Source: Hominenteromicrobium sp964531265 (GTDB taxonomy: Bacteria > Bacillota > Clostridia > Oscillospirales > Acutalibacteraceae). From it: a stretch of 64,000 nt of DNA. The stretch lies in NCBI GenBank assembly GCA_964531265.1, contig CAZHDW010000012.1:7025-71024 (forward strand). Reading direction: 5' to 3'. Position 1 is the stretch's first letter, and each line of letters starts with the position of its first letter. Under the pieces are notes generated by a model. The model searched no databases and was not told the DNA's origin. It saw nothing but the letters and a program-made list of their open reading frames with translations. A program made the translations under genes and the position numbers. Below are positions 23,393 through 32,122 of the stretch, in pieces.

Positions 23393-24553
23393 TTATATCC
23401 CAAGCTCCTTTACAAGCTTATAGAGCGTGGGTTCAAAGTGGAATTCCTCCATGAGGCGCTCCACCTCGGCGATTTTCTTTTCTTTAAGCGCCCTGTGGGT
23501 TATAGGTCTGCGCACGGCGCGTATCAGTATATTCTTCGGCGTGTGTGCAAAATCTACAAACTCCAGCAGCTGCGTTTTGTAGCCGCAGTATTCCAGAAGA
23601 TTTCCGCGCACGGCGTCCGTTGCCAGCGCCGCAAAGCGCTCCTGAATTATGCCGTAATTCGAGAGTATCGGCAAGGTCTCCGGCTTTATCTGCTTGTTCA
23701 GCTCATGCTGACAGCACGGTACTGAGAATATCATTCTCGCGTTCCACTGTATCGCGTTGTAAAGGGCAAAGTCCGTTGCGGTGTCGCAGGCGTGAAGTGT
23801 GATGACCATGTCCACGTCGAACGGCGCCTTGTAGCCGTTGATGTCGCCCATTTCGAAACGCAGGCCGTCATAGCCGTACTTCCTTGCGGTTTTATTGCAG
23901 TTTTCTATAACGTCGGCCTTAAGGTCAAGTCCGATTATATGCGCATCTATGTGGCAGAGTTCGGTGAGATAGTAATACAGGATGAAGGTGAGATAGGACT
24001 TGCCGCATCCGAAATCAATGATATTCAGCGAAGTCAGCTTTGTGCCGCGCACGGAGTCATCTATCAGCTCGATAAACCTGTTTATCTGGCGGTATTTATC
24101 GTACATGGAGCGCACTACTCTGCCCTCCTGAGTAAATATGCCCATATCGACAAGGGGCGGTATAACCGTGCCCTCGGGCAGCAGGTACTGCTTTTTTCTG
24201 TCATGTGCGTCCGAAACAGCGGCTTTTCCGTCCGCTGCGGACAGCTGCTTTTTGCGTAAGGTGCACTTTCCCTTTTTGGAGATGAGCAGCGAATATTCCG
24301 CATTGCGGCTCCATGCTCCAACCTGCTGATACTGCTCCTCCACGAGTCTCAGGCAGTGCTCAAGAAGAGCCTCCTCGCCGATGTTTGCGTGAAAGACCTG
24401 CTTTTCCGTGTATTTCTCTATCTGATATCCGCTCTTTTTTCGGTTGATAACTATCTTTTTGTACTGTGCGGACTTCATTCGCGGATTGCTTATAACTATT
24501 TTTGTCGGCTCGCTCTCCGCTATTTCCTCCAGATATCTCTGTAATTCACTCAT
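23393..24553 (-). CDS. Class I SAM-dependent methyltransferase (Methyltransf_32-like)
   Basis: The 386-residue protein has a 150-residue N-terminal region of unknown fold and a C-terminal Rossmann methyltransferase domain: IIDFGCGKSYLTFILYYYL (SAM loop), IIGLDLK (acidic loop), MVITLHACDTATD and FSVPCCQHELN. The LHACD and PCCQHE motifs place it in the family of METTL25/RRNAD1-like proteins, thought to act on RNA or protein. The ATG at 24553 follows AAAGG; a TTG 24 bases earlier is less likely. It sits 20 bases past hemW in the same direction. Confidence 0.85.
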   Translation of the reverse strand: MSELQRYLEEIAESEPTKIVISNPRMKSAQYKKIVINRKKSGYQIEKYTEKQVFHANIGEEALLEHCLRLVEEQYQQVGAWSRNAEYSLLISKKGKCTLRKKQLSAADGKAAVSDAHDRKKQYLLPEGTVIPPLVDMGIFTQEGRVVRSMYDKYRQINRFIELIDDSVRGTKLTSLNIIDFGCGKSYLTFILYYYLTELCHIDAHIIGLDLKADVIENCNKTARKYGYDGLRFEMGDINGYKAPFDVDMVITLHACDTATDFALYNAIQWNARMIFSVPCCQHELNKQIKPETLPILSNYGIIQERFAALATDAVRGNLLEYCGYKTQLLEFVDFAHTPKNILIRAVRRPITHRALKEKKIAEVERLMEEFHFEPTLYKLVKELGI

Positions 24554-24573
24554 TCTGTTCCAACCTTTCCGGT

Positions 24574-25686
24574 TCAATCATCGGGCAATATTTCTGCCAA
24601 TATCGTATTCGACACAAGGAAGCCCTCCGCCGTAAGCGCTATTCCGTCCTCATCGGAGTGCACAAGCTGCTTTGGCAGGCGCATAGCGGCCCCGAGCACC
24701 TCATTGTACCTTTCGGCACCGTCCGAAAAGCGCTTTTCGCAGCTTTCCCGGCGCAGACCCTCGGAAAGACGCAGGGCAAGCATGGCATATTCGGCAAAGC
24801 CTCCGCCGTCGCCGTCATACACCGGCTCATTCCCCTGCATAAAGCTCTCCATATCACGCGGATAGAAAAATCTCTTTCCGTCGACAAAGGAATGTGCCGC
24901 CGGGCCTATGCCGATATATTCGCCGCAGCGCCAATATTGCAGATTGTGTCGGCTCTCCTTGTCCGGACGTGTGAAATTGCTTATCTCATACTGCTCATAG
25001 CCCAGTGCGCGCAGCCTTTCCACCATGAAAAGATATTGATCCGCTGCGCCGTCATCATCCGGCAGCACCATGCTATCGGCGGCCGCTGCAAACGGAGTAC
25101 CGGGCTCTATCTTCAAAATATATGCCGAAACATGGTCGGCGCCGAGCTGCTCGCAGAAGCTTATCGAGCGCTCAAGCGTGCTCGTGCTCGAATTCGGAAG
25201 CGCCAGCATGAGATCCACCGAAATATTGTCAAAACCCGCCCCTCTTGCGGCATTCACAGCCATTCTGACATCCTCGGCGGAGTGTCTTCTGCCGAGGCAT
25301 TTAAGCTCATCCGCGTTCGCCGACTGCATTCCCATTGATATACGGTTAAAGCCGCCGCTTTTCAACTCTGTGAAAAACTTTTCGTTGCCGTCGGCAGGAT
25401 TGCATTCGGCAGTGATCTCCGCCATTTCGATCACCGAAAAGGCCGATTTTACAGCGGAAAGCATACTGCACAGGCGCTCGGCACCGATAACACTCGGCGT
25501 GCCGCCGCCAAAATACACCGTACCCACTGTACGATGTGCGTACCTCTCCCCGTACATTTTCACCCTTTCACACACGGCACGGGTGTACTCATCCATAACT
25601 GCCTCCTCCGTAGGACGCGCAGAGTAAAAATCGCAGTACGGGCATTTGGTTTTACAAAACGGAATATGGATATATATTGACAGCAT
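24574..25686 (-). CDS. hemW: HemW-like radical SAM protein
   Basis: This 370-residue protein has the radical-SAM cluster motif Cys11-Cys15-Cys18 (FCKTKCPYCDF), the GGGTPS glycine motif (VYFGGGTPSVIG), ISMGMQSAN and the HemN-type C-terminal domain. Members lack the extra N-terminal part of HemN and act as heme chaperones that pass heme to membrane proteins; they do not oxidise coproporphyrinogen. Older annotations name it coproporphyrinogen oxidase. GAGGAG precedes the ATG. It follows rsmI by nine bases and is co-transcribed with the translation-related group. Confidence 0.92.
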   Translation of the reverse strand: MLSIYIHIPFCKTKCPYCDFYSARPTEEAVMDEYTRAVCERVKMYGERYAHRTVGTVYFGGGTPSVIGAERLCSMLSAVKSAFSVIEMAEITAECNPADGNEKFFTELKSGGFNRISMGMQSANADELKCLGRRHSAEDVRMAVNAARGAGFDNISVDLMLALPNSSTSTLERSISFCEQLGADHVSAYILKIEPGTPFAAAADSMVLPDDDGAADQYLFMVERLRALGYEQYEISNFTRPDKESRHNLQYWRCGEYIGIGPAAHSFVDGKRFFYPRDMESFMQGNEPVYDGDGGGFAEYAMLALRLSEGLRRESCEKRFSDGAERYNEVLGAAMRLPKQLVHSDEDGIALTAEGFLVSNTILAEILPDD

Positions 25687-25695
25687 ACGCTCTCC

Positions 25696-26541
25696 TCAGC
25701 CGTTCATCAGAAGCTTATATATTTCACCCTTTTTGAAGCCGGAAAGTTTTGCGGCATCTTTTGCCGCATCCGAGGCCGACATACCGTTCTGCATCGATCT
25801 CTTTGCCGCTTCGACCGCAGCCTCAAGGGTCATTTCCTGCTCCTCCACGGGCTGTGCGCCCTCTATTACGAGGACGAACTCTCCCTTTGGCGGATTTTCC
25901 TCATAGTATTTCACGGCCTCGAACAGGGTTGTGCGCACGCACTCCTCATGTATCTTGGTTATCTCCCTTACAAGCGCGATGCGTCTGTCCCCGAATGCCT
26001 CCGCCATATCACGAAGTGTATAGGGCAGCTTGTGCGGCGCCTCATAGAAGACCATTGTACGCACCTCATTCTTAACCTGTGCAAGATGCTCGCGGCGGCT
26101 TTTCTTGTTCACGCTCAAAAAGCCCTCAAACGTAAACCTGCCCGTCGGCAGACCGGATACCGCAAGCGCGGATATAACGGCACTCGGCCCCGGTACCACC
26201 AACACGCGTATGCCGCGCTCGGCACACAGCGCCACAAGCTCCTCGCCCGGGTCGGATATCGCCGGCATACCGGCATCTGACACCAGGGCGCAGGTCTCAC
26301 CGGCAGCTATCCTGTCCGTTATCTGCACACCTTTTTCGTATTTATTGTGCTCAAAATAGCTTACGAGAGGCTTTTTTATTTCAAAATGGTTCAGCAGCTT
26401 TACCGTAACGCGTGTATCCTCCGCCGCGATAAAATCCACCGCGCCGAGCGTTTCCACGGCGCGCGGAGAAAGATCCGAAAGATTTCCTATCGGTGTTCCG
26501 ACAACATAGAGCACGCCCTTTTCCAGCTTATTCTCATCCAT
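25696..26541 (-). CDS. rsmI: RsmI, 16S rRNA 2'-O-methyltransferase of C1402
   Basis: This 281-residue tetrapyrrole-methylase-fold enzyme methylates the ribose of C1402 in the 16S decoding centre. Landmarks are LYVVGTPIGNLSDLSPRA at the N-terminus, AAEDTRVTVKLL, LVSDAGMPAISDPG and VPGPSAVISALAVSGLP. The start ATG at 26541 shares one base with the stop of trmN6 (TAATG), a sign of translational coupling; the frame's earlier ATG lies inside that gene. The pair trmN6-rsmI is conserved next to holB and ricT in Firmicutes, as here. Confidence 0.95.
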   Translation of the reverse strand: MDENKLEKGVLYVVGTPIGNLSDLSPRAVETLGAVDFIAAEDTRVTVKLLNHFEIKKPLVSYFEHNKYEKGVQITDRIAAGETCALVSDAGMPAISDPGEELVALCAERGIRVLVVPGPSAVISALAVSGLPTGRFTFEGFLSVNKKSRREHLAQVKNEVRTMVFYEAPHKLPYTLRDMAEAFGDRRIALVREITKIHEECVRTTLFEAVKYYEENPPKGEFVLVIEGAQPVEEQEMTLEAAVEAAKRSMQNGMSASDAAKDAAKLSGFKKGEIYKLLMNG

Positions 26542-27287
26542 TATTCTGCACCCCCATTGCTGCAATCCTTGTAATCGCCGTATATATCGAGCATTTCCCT
26601 TGAAAATTCTCCCGTACCGTCCTCTATCAGCAGTGTAGGCAGGATAGCCAGCCCCGGCTTGCCGCCGCGTCTGGCCTCCAGCAGGAACAGTGACGGCGCA
26701 CTGCCCTCCCTCTGCTGTACAAGCCTGAGTCTTTTCGGCTCAAGGCCGTATTCTCTGAAGATATTCATCGCGTCCGTAAGCCGTTCCGGGCGCTGACATA
26801 TGCAAAGTCTGCCGCCAAAGCGCAGCACCGCCCTTGCAGCCGCCGCTACATCCTCCAGCGTACAGGTACACTCATGGCGCGCATTCTCAAGACGAAAATC
26901 GGAATTTCTCAGCCCTGCGCCTACAGCTTTATACGGCGGATTGCACGCCACAAGATCCATAACGGGCTCCGGCAATATCTCCCTGATGCTTCGTATATCT
27001 CCACGGCGGATCGAAACACTGGCCTCAAAGCCATTTTCCTTTACCGAAAGCTCGGCCTGCTGTGCGGCCTGCTCGCCAAGCTCCACGCCGATTATCTCCT
27101 TTGGCGCATACCTTGCCTGCCACAGCAGCGGTATGGTGCCGCAACCGGTGCCCATATCGACACAGCGCTCCTTGTGGCGTGGCTCCGCAAAATGTGCAAG
27201 CAGAATGGTATCCGTATTGAATCTGTGCTCACGGCTGACGAGCACACGGCAGTTTTTTGCAAGCGGCTCCCAATGTGCATTTTCCAT
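26541..27287 (-). CDS. TrmN6-family tRNA1(Val) adenine-37 N6-methyltransferase
   Basis: This 248-residue class I methyltransferase has the SAM loop DMGTGCGTIPLL and the amino-methylating motif NPPY in VACNPPYKAVG, with the acidic GVELGEQAA between them. It matches the YfiC/TrmN6 group (YabB in B. subtilis), which methylates N6 of adenine next to the anticodon of tRNA-Val. A strong AAAGGAGG lies before the ATG at 27287. It is coupled to rsmI by a TAATG overlap and separated from ricT by a ferredoxin gene with its own terminator. Confidence 0.9.
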   Translation of the reverse strand: MENAHWEPLAKNCRVLVSREHRFNTDTILLAHFAEPRHKERCVDMGTGCGTIPLLWQARYAPKEIIGVELGEQAAQQAELSVKENGFEASVSIRRGDIRSIREILPEPVMDLVACNPPYKAVGAGLRNSDFRLENARHECTCTLEDVAAAARAVLRFGGRLCICQRPERLTDAMNIFREYGLEPKRLRLVQQREGSAPSLFLLEARRGGKPGLAILPTLLIEDGTGEFSREMLDIYGDYKDCSNGGAE

Positions 27288-27318
27288 TCGACCCGTCCTC
27301 CTTTCATAAATGAACAGA

Positions 27319-27357
27319 AAAAAGGACCGCCGCGTTACCGGGGCAGCCCTTTTTTGT
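27319..27357 (-). terminator. Terminator of the ferredoxin gene
   Basis: An imperfect eight-base GC stem with flanking A-run (27320 on) and T-run (27351-27356) follows the ferredoxin stop on the minus strand. The A/T tails extend the stem and would let it work both ways. Confidence 0.65.
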
Positions 27358-27367
27358 TTGCAACGAA

Positions 27368-27538
27368 TTAAGCCTGCTGCGGAGCCTCAACCGGGCATGT
27401 GCCTGCACATACACCGCACTCGATGCAGGTATTCTCGTCGATCTGATACTGGCCGTCGCCCTCTGTGATAGCGCTGACCGGACACTCGTCTACGCATGCG
27501 CCGCAAGAGATGCAAGCGTCTGTAATCTTATATGCCAT
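27368..27538 (-). CDS. Clostridial 2[4Fe-4S] ferredoxin
   Basis: This 56-residue electron carrier has two complete cluster motifs, CISCGACVDECP and CIECGVCAGTCP, each CxxCxxCxxxCP, in the symmetric arrangement of clostridial ferredoxin. It shuttles low-potential electrons to hydrogenases and other anaerobic redox enzymes. The start at 27538 follows GGAGGTG by ten bases; an upstream extension of 20 residues has no support. It lies between ricT and trmN6 but has about 100 bases upstream and a terminator, so it probably has its own promoter. Confidence 0.95.
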   Translation of the reverse strand: MAYKITDACISCGACVDECPVSAITEGDGQYQIDENTCIECGVCAGTCPVEAPQQA

Positions 27539-27638
27539 TGTAGAAACACCTCCGTGTAATTGATAATTCCATTCTATCACAAATCCGCAAAAATGCAATA
27601 GGAAATATTATTTAAAGCTTCCGGATTTTACCGGGGGC

Positions 27639-28505
27639 TCAGCCCTCGAGCTTCTTAAACTCCTCAAGCTCCTTCTTATTCACTCTTATCTGACCGTCAC
27701 GGATGACCTTTACATCCTTTACGCTGTAAATGCCCGGTGCTGCATCGGGATTCTTATCCAGGCGAACCGTAAGCTTGCCCGTAAGGAGATTCTGATCTAT
27801 TACGATGCCCTTGCCGTCCGGAGTGGAAACGAGTGCATTGACCTTCGGGGTCGTTCTGAGAAGATCCAGATATGCCTCCTGCTCATATTTCAGGCAGCAC
27901 ATCAATCTTCCGCAGGTACCGGATATCTTAACCGGGTTCAGCGAAAGCCCCTGCTCCTTTGCCATTTTGATGGATACGGGCTGGAAGCCGCCGAGGAAGG
28001 AGCCGCAGCAGAACGGTCTGCCGCATATTCCGAGGCCGCCTATCATCTTGGCCTCATCCCTCACGCCTATCTGTCTCAGCTCTATTCTTGTGCGGAACAT
28101 GCCCGCAAGGTCCTTTACCAGCTCGCGGAAGTCGACACGTCCGTCGGCGGTAAAGTAAAAGAGTATCTTGCTGTTATCAAAGGTATATTCGACCTCGACC
28201 AGCTTCATCTCGAGTCCGCGCTCGGCGATCTTCTTTTCGCAGAGCACGAAAGCATTCTTTGCCTTTATTTCATTCTCGGCAACGCGGCGAAGATCCTCCT
28301 TCGTCGCGATGCGTATAAGCTTTTTAAGCGGCTGCACGATATTCTCATCCGGGACATCGCGATTTTCCATCGCGACCTCGCCACATTCTATTCCGCGTGC
28401 AGTTTCAACGACCACATGGTCGCCGGAATCGATCTTTTCACCGTTCGGGTCAAAGTAATATACCTTGCCCATATTTTTGAATCTGACTCCGATCACTTCG
28501 GCCAT
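27639..28505 (-). CDS. ricT: RicT/YaaT, PSP1-domain iron-sulfur regulatory protein
   Basis: This 288-residue protein has the PSP1 domain and the conserved cysteine cluster GGLGICGRPFCCGSFL ... SGTCGRLMCCLKYEQ. In B. subtilis RicT (YaaT) forms a complex with RicA and RicF that binds Fe-S clusters, assists RNase Y in mRNA maturation and stimulates the sporulation phosphorelay. Its partners are not in this window. It follows holB by 30 bases in the same direction, the usual order in Firmicutes. Confidence 0.94.
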   Translation of the reverse strand: MAEVIGVRFKNMGKVYYFDPNGEKIDSGDHVVVETARGIECGEVAMENRDVPDENIVQPLKKLIRIATKEDLRRVAENEIKAKNAFVLCEKKIAERGLEMKLVEVEYTFDNSKILFYFTADGRVDFRELVKDLAGMFRTRIELRQIGVRDEAKMIGGLGICGRPFCCGSFLGGFQPVSIKMAKEQGLSLNPVKISGTCGRLMCCLKYEQEAYLDLLRTTPKVNALVSTPDGKGIVIDQNLLTGKLTVRLDKNPDAAPGIYSVKDVKVIRDGQIRVNKKELEEFKKLEG

Positions 28506-28535
28506 GCCAGTTCCTCCTTCTATTTAAAGCAGAGC

Positions 28536-29522
28536 TCATCGCCCTGCGGTCTTCCTCAGCTCGGCGCAAAACGCAGTCACGGCCAGTGCCGCATTCGCAT
28601 TGCGCTGAAAATATCCTGTGTATTTACTCGGCAATTCACAAAGCTCCATAAGGCTCTTGAGTGAAAGCCTTCTGCTCAGCCCTGCGGCCGTTTCCTCGCT
28701 TCCGATAGCCGCCACGCCGCTTTTCAGCATACAGGCATCCCTGAATATCAGCCGCAGTCTCTCCGCCATTTCCGGGAACAGCGCCTTTTCCTTTATCAGG
28801 GGGGCCGAAACCGCCAAAAGCTCATGCTCAGAGCCTGCTGCAACAGCATTGGCTATGTCCCGTGCTATCTTCTCCGCTCGCGCCGCACGGCCGTTTTCGC
28901 CGTCGTCGAGCATTCTGCCTATATTTCCCCTGTGCAGGGCGGAAAGCGCTCCGGCCTCTTCTCTCGAAAGCCCGTTTTTGCTCTCGATATACTCCGCCGC
29001 CTCCTGCTCACTCGGTGCACGCAGGGTAAACGTCTGCGAGCGCGAGCGTATTGTGGGCAGCAAAATATCCGCCGACGAAACCGTAAAAATAAAAATTACG
29101 CCCGGCGGCGGTTCTTCTATCAATTTTAACAGCTTGTTCTGTGCCGCATCGGATATTCCGCTGTCGATGAAGAACAGATATACGCTGACATCCGCTTCTT
29201 CGGGACGGCGATAGGCATCCGACAGCACCTTTTCAACGGAATCGGCACTGATCGCGCCGGATGCACCGCTGCCGACTATCTCCCTTATATCGGGGTGGGA
29301 GCCGGCGGCTGCACGAATGCAGGACGGGCACACTCCGCACGGAGCCGTGTCCCTGTTTTCCGAACGGCACACCGCTGCACGCGCAACAATACGGGCAAGT
29401 GTTCGCTTGCCCAGTCCTGCTTCGCCCTGCAAGATGATAGCGTGCGGCAGCCTACGGCGTGAAAAAGCCTCTGAAATGGCATTTTTCAGCGCCGCATTAC
29501 CGACAAAACCATTAAATTGCAT
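28536..29522 (-). CDS. holB: HolB, DNA polymerase III delta-prime subunit
   Basis: This 328-residue AAA+ clamp-loader subunit helps open the sliding clamp during replication. It shows a P-loop-like QGEAGLGKRTL (Lys39), a zinc module with Cys52, Cys62, Cys65 and Cys68 (PCGVCPSC), a Walker-B region VYLFFIDSG and a sensor-1-like LLKLIEEPPPGVIFIFTVSS. The start shares one base with the darA stop (TAATG), so it is translationally coupled to the c-di-AMP sensor gene. Confidence 0.93.
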   Translation of the reverse strand: MQFNGFVGNAALKNAISEAFSRRRLPHAIILQGEAGLGKRTLARIVARAAVCRSENRDTAPCGVCPSCIRAAAGSHPDIREIVGSGASGAISADSVEKVLSDAYRRPEEADVSVYLFFIDSGISDAAQNKLLKLIEEPPPGVIFIFTVSSADILLPTIRSRSQTFTLRAPSEQEAAEYIESKNGLSREEAGALSALHRGNIGRMLDDGENGRAARAEKIARDIANAVAAGSEHELLAVSAPLIKEKALFPEMAERLRLIFRDACMLKSGVAAIGSEETAAGLSRRLSLKSLMELCELPSKYTGYFQRNANAALAVTAFCAELRKTAGR

Positions 29523-29845
29523 TAGGTTCTTTCAAATCTCTCGACATCGAGAACGAATATTGTAGCACCGCCGACGGTTACTTCTACGGGGAAGGAGGTG
29601 TACATGCCGACATCCATTGTAGTTGTGCTCGGAACTACCTGAGTTCTGCGGCTGGAGTGCTTACCGATGATGCCGATAGCATCATCAACCTTGTCATCCT
29701 CCACGCCGGAGATGAAGGTTGTGTTGCCTGCCATCAGAAAGCCGCCTGTTGTTGCGAGCTTTGTGAGCTGGAAGCCGGCTCTTGTCATTGCGGAAGATAC
29801 CGCACCGCTGTCATCGTTACTTACAATAGCAAGAATAAGTTTCAT
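29522..29845 (-). CDS. darA: DarA/PstA, PII-like cyclic-di-AMP receptor
   Basis: This 107-residue protein (YaaQ in B. subtilis) forms a PII-like trimer that binds cyclic di-AMP. Recognisable segments are KLILAIVSNDDSGAVSSAMTRAG, the T-loop-like KLATTGGFLMAGNTTFISGVED, SSRRTQ and the C-terminal VEVTVGGATIFVLDVERFER. Its downstream target is not known in any organism with certainty. It heads the darA-holB-ricT block, with GGAGG before the ATG and a 120-base upstream region that should hold the promoter. Confidence 0.95.
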   Translation of the reverse strand: MKLILAIVSNDDSGAVSSAMTRAGFQLTKLATTGGFLMAGNTTFISGVEDDKVDDAIGIIGKHSSRRTQVVPSTTTMDVGMYTSFPVEVTVGGATIFVLDVERFERT

Positions 29846-29966
29846 AAGAATGTTCCTCCTTATTGTTATTTCTTTAAGTTGTTAAGTATCACAGGCATAG
29901 CCTGCTTTTCAATTTTATTTTATCATCTTCGGGAACAAAAATCTATAGATTTTTTTGCATTTTGCG

Positions 29967-31250
29967 TTAAATTTGAAGAATTTTTTTCTTTTTTTGGCCG
30001 TTTTTCTCAAAAACGCTATTCGAAAGCCTTAAAACAGCCATGAGATTCGGCACTGCCATTATGCCGTTGAAGGCGTCGCAAAACGCCAGCACACCGGTAA
30101 AAGGCAGAACACAGCCCATGAAGCAGGCTGTGGCGGCAAACAGCATATAGACCCTGCGGCACATCCTGCTTTCGCAATTCACAGCGAACAAAAGCGAATC
30201 CATACCGTAGCAGCTCCATGCAATGACGGTGGCGAAGGCAAAAAGCGCCATGGACACCGACACCGCCGCACTGCCCAAATTGCCGAGGGTCGCCGAAAAG
30301 GATGAGAGCGTGTACTCGGCGCCCTCCCCCGTGCCCGGGGACACCAGCATGCATAGCCCGGTTATCGTGCACAGCAGAATCGTATCTATGAATACCTGTA
30401 TCGCGCCGAGCGCGCCAACCTGCTCCGGGGTCTTCCCCCGTGTCCTGCACAGTGCAAACGCTCCACTGCCGAGCCCTGCCTCGTTCGTAAAAACTCCGCG
30501 CGATATCCCTGTGCGCATTGCAAGCCACATTCCGCCCACGCCGCCGACCGCCGCTTTCGGCGAAAAAGCCGAGCTCAGCATGGTCATTATCGCCCCGGGG
30601 ATGTATTCTGCACGCAGAATGAGTACCGCCGCACATGCAGCAAGGAATATCCCGGACATCAGCGGAACAAGCCTTTCCGTCACACGCACAGCACTCGAAA
30701 GGCCGCCACGCACGCAAAGAATGAGCAGCACTGCCGTAATTAGCCCAGACACCCAATTCGCCACTCCTGCTGTGGAGAGCGCCGCGGATATCGCGCCGGT
30801 CTGTGCCATGCTGCCCATGCCGAGTGCCGAAAACACGCAGCCTGCCGCGTATATCACAGCAGCCGGTCTGCCAAGCGCTTTCTGTATATAGCCTATTGCA
30901 CCCGGTGCATTCGGATCCGAATACTTCGCCGCCAGAAAACCCTCCGCATAGACGGTCATCATGCCGAAAAAGGCCGATATCCACATCCAGACAACGGCTC
31001 CCGGGCCGCCAACGGTTATGGCTGCCGCCACGCCGACTATATTCCCCGTCCCGAGAGAGCCCGCAAGGGACGCGGAAAGTGCCTGAAGCGCGGATATTCC
31101 GCCCTCACCAGAGTCTCCCAGAAGCGCCGCGCGAGCATTCCCCGGAATTCGGTGAAGCTGCATGAAGCCGCTGCGCAGGGTCAGCCATATTCCGACAGCC
31201 AGTATGGAGAGTATCACATGCGGCCCCCACAGAAGCTGCTCCATCACCAT
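29967..31250 (-). CDS. AGCS-family sodium/alanine (or glycine) symporter
   Basis: This 427-residue membrane protein has about ten helices and the AGCS signatures SASLAGSLGTGNIVGVAAAITVGGPGAVVWMW near the start and GVFTNEAGLGSGA in the middle. It imports small neutral amino acids with Na+. The ATG at 31250 overlaps the amidase stop (TGATG), which fixes the start and shows coupling. Pairing with an amidase that releases L-alanine-bearing peptides suggests a cell-wall recycling link; that is inference. No terminator was seen between it and the darA promoter region. Confidence 0.92.
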   Translation of the reverse strand: MVMEQLLWGPHVILSILAVGIWLTLRSGFMQLHRIPGNARAALLGDSGEGGISALQALSASLAGSLGTGNIVGVAAAITVGGPGAVVWMWISAFFGMMTVYAEGFLAAKYSDPNAPGAIGYIQKALGRPAAVIYAAGCVFSALGMGSMAQTGAISAALSTAGVANWVSGLITAVLLILCVRGGLSSAVRVTERLVPLMSGIFLAACAAVLILRAEYIPGAIMTMLSSAFSPKAAVGGVGGMWLAMRTGISRGVFTNEAGLGSGAFALCRTRGKTPEQVGALGAIQVFIDTILLCTITGLCMLVSPGTGEGAEYTLSSFSATLGNLGSAAVSVSMALFAFATVIAWSCYGMDSLLFAVNCESRMCRRVYMLFAATACFMGCVLPFTGVLAFCDAFNGIMAVPNLMAVLRLSNSVFEKNGQKKKKILQI

Positions 31251-31789
31251 CACAGGGTGCAGCTCCTGCCGAAATATTCGCAAACCGAAAGCGCAAGATT
31301 TTCGGCGATCAGCGCCGTATTCTCCCTTATCCACGCCTCGTCAAGGGGATTATCGTGGTAGGCTATTTCCACCAGAACGGACGGAGCATTTGTCTTTGTC
31401 ACCTCACCGAGCCTTGTAGTGGCGGTGGTCTTTACAAGCTCCGGGTCGGGATAGATGCTCCTCAGCTCATCTGCAATAATATCCGCCGCACGCTTACCCT
31501 CTGCACTGTACGGATAATAATACACGTCCGGCCCACGTAATTGCCCGGAAAGCTCCTGCGGCGCCGCATTGGAATGCAGTGCAAGGTGCAGGTCGGGGTC
31601 TTTTTCGTTTGATTCGCGTATCGCCTGACCGAGCGTCATTCCCGGGATATTTCGATAAACCGTGATCCCGTTCCTTTCAAGTATCGGCACCATGTCATCG
31701 GCAATTACATTCATCCAGTATTGTTCGTCCCCCGTTGTCAGATATTTGTTAAATGGTTGCAAGGACGGGCTTAAATAAATTGACGGCAT
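31250..31789 (-). CDS. N-acetylmuramoyl-L-alanine amidase (Amidase_3 type)
   Basis: This 179-residue enzyme matches zinc-dependent Amidase_3 proteins, which cut between muramic acid and the peptide stem: MPSIYLSPSLQ, LERNGITVYRN, DLHLALHSNAAP (zinc-binding His), GPDVYYYPYSAEGKRAA and VLVEIAYHDNP (catalytic Glu, with the further zinc ligand). No signal peptide is seen, so it may act in the cytoplasm, in a mother cell or after lysis. The ATG at 31789 follows CGGAG by ten bases; a TTG 21 bases earlier is in frame. It is coupled to the symporter. Confidence 0.88.
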   Translation of the reverse strand: MPSIYLSPSLQPFNKYLTTGDEQYWMNVIADDMVPILERNGITVYRNIPGMTLGQAIRESNEKDPDLHLALHSNAAPQELSGQLRGPDVYYYPYSAEGKRAADIIADELRSIYPDPELVKTTATTRLGEVTKTNAPSVLVEIAYHDNPLDEAWIRENTALIAENLALSVCEYFGRSCTL

Positions 31790-31906
31790 CGGCTCGCATC
31801 TCCGTTTCAAATAAAATTGATGTGCTTTTCACACCGTAAAGCAGGTGTATGACAGCTTTATTGTAGCCTGCTTTTAATCATATTCTTATGAGCACATATT
31901 CATGTA

Positions 31907-31935
31907 TTGACTTTTACTCTTTGGAGTGATAGAGT
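31907..31935 (+). promoter_or_regulatory. Promoter of the ABC exporter operon
   Basis: TTGACT (31907-31912), a 17-base spacer and TAGAGT (31930-31935). The spacer holds ACTC-TTTG-GAGT, a small inverted repeat that could be an operator. Transcripts would start near 31942, about 180 bases before the GTG start. Confidence 0.65.
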
Positions 31936-31941
31936 GGTAAT

Positions 31942-32122
31942 GCCGTCATTTGCTGCACTAACCATGCAGCGCACCGCTTTCCTGTGTACGCGGTGCATCT
32001 GTAAGCATGTAAAGGGCGACCGCCCGATATTCTACTGTGCAATCGGCACGGTGTGGGATGCATACTTTTGGGGGAGGAACAGTACGACTGTTCCCCGGTG
32101 TGCATCAGAAAGGTTGGTTTTT
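31942..32122 (+). promoter_or_regulatory. Structured 5' leader with four hairpins, candidate riboregulator
   Basis: Four successive hairpins fill the leader. H1: CATGC 31963-31967 with GCATG 32005-32009, enclosing GCACCGC/GCGGTGC (31971-31977 with 31990-31996). H2: GGGCG/CGCCC (32014-32025). H3: seven pairs, 32034-32040 with 32046-32052. H4: GATGCA 32057-32062 with TGCATC 32101-32106, enclosing GGAACAGT/ACTGTTCC (32076-32083 with 32087-32094). The ribosome site AAAGG (32109-32113) begins two bases past H4. I do not recognise a known riboswitch class. No T-run is seen, so control of translation is more likely than termination. Confidence 0.55.

Noticed and set aside
31940..32122. In-frame N-terminal extension of the first ABC exporter subunit through the leader
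   Set aside because: The frame is open, but no ribosome site precedes its ATGs, the composition is unlike a transporter N-terminus and the DNA is dominated by four hairpins. GTG 32123 has AAAGG at a good distance.
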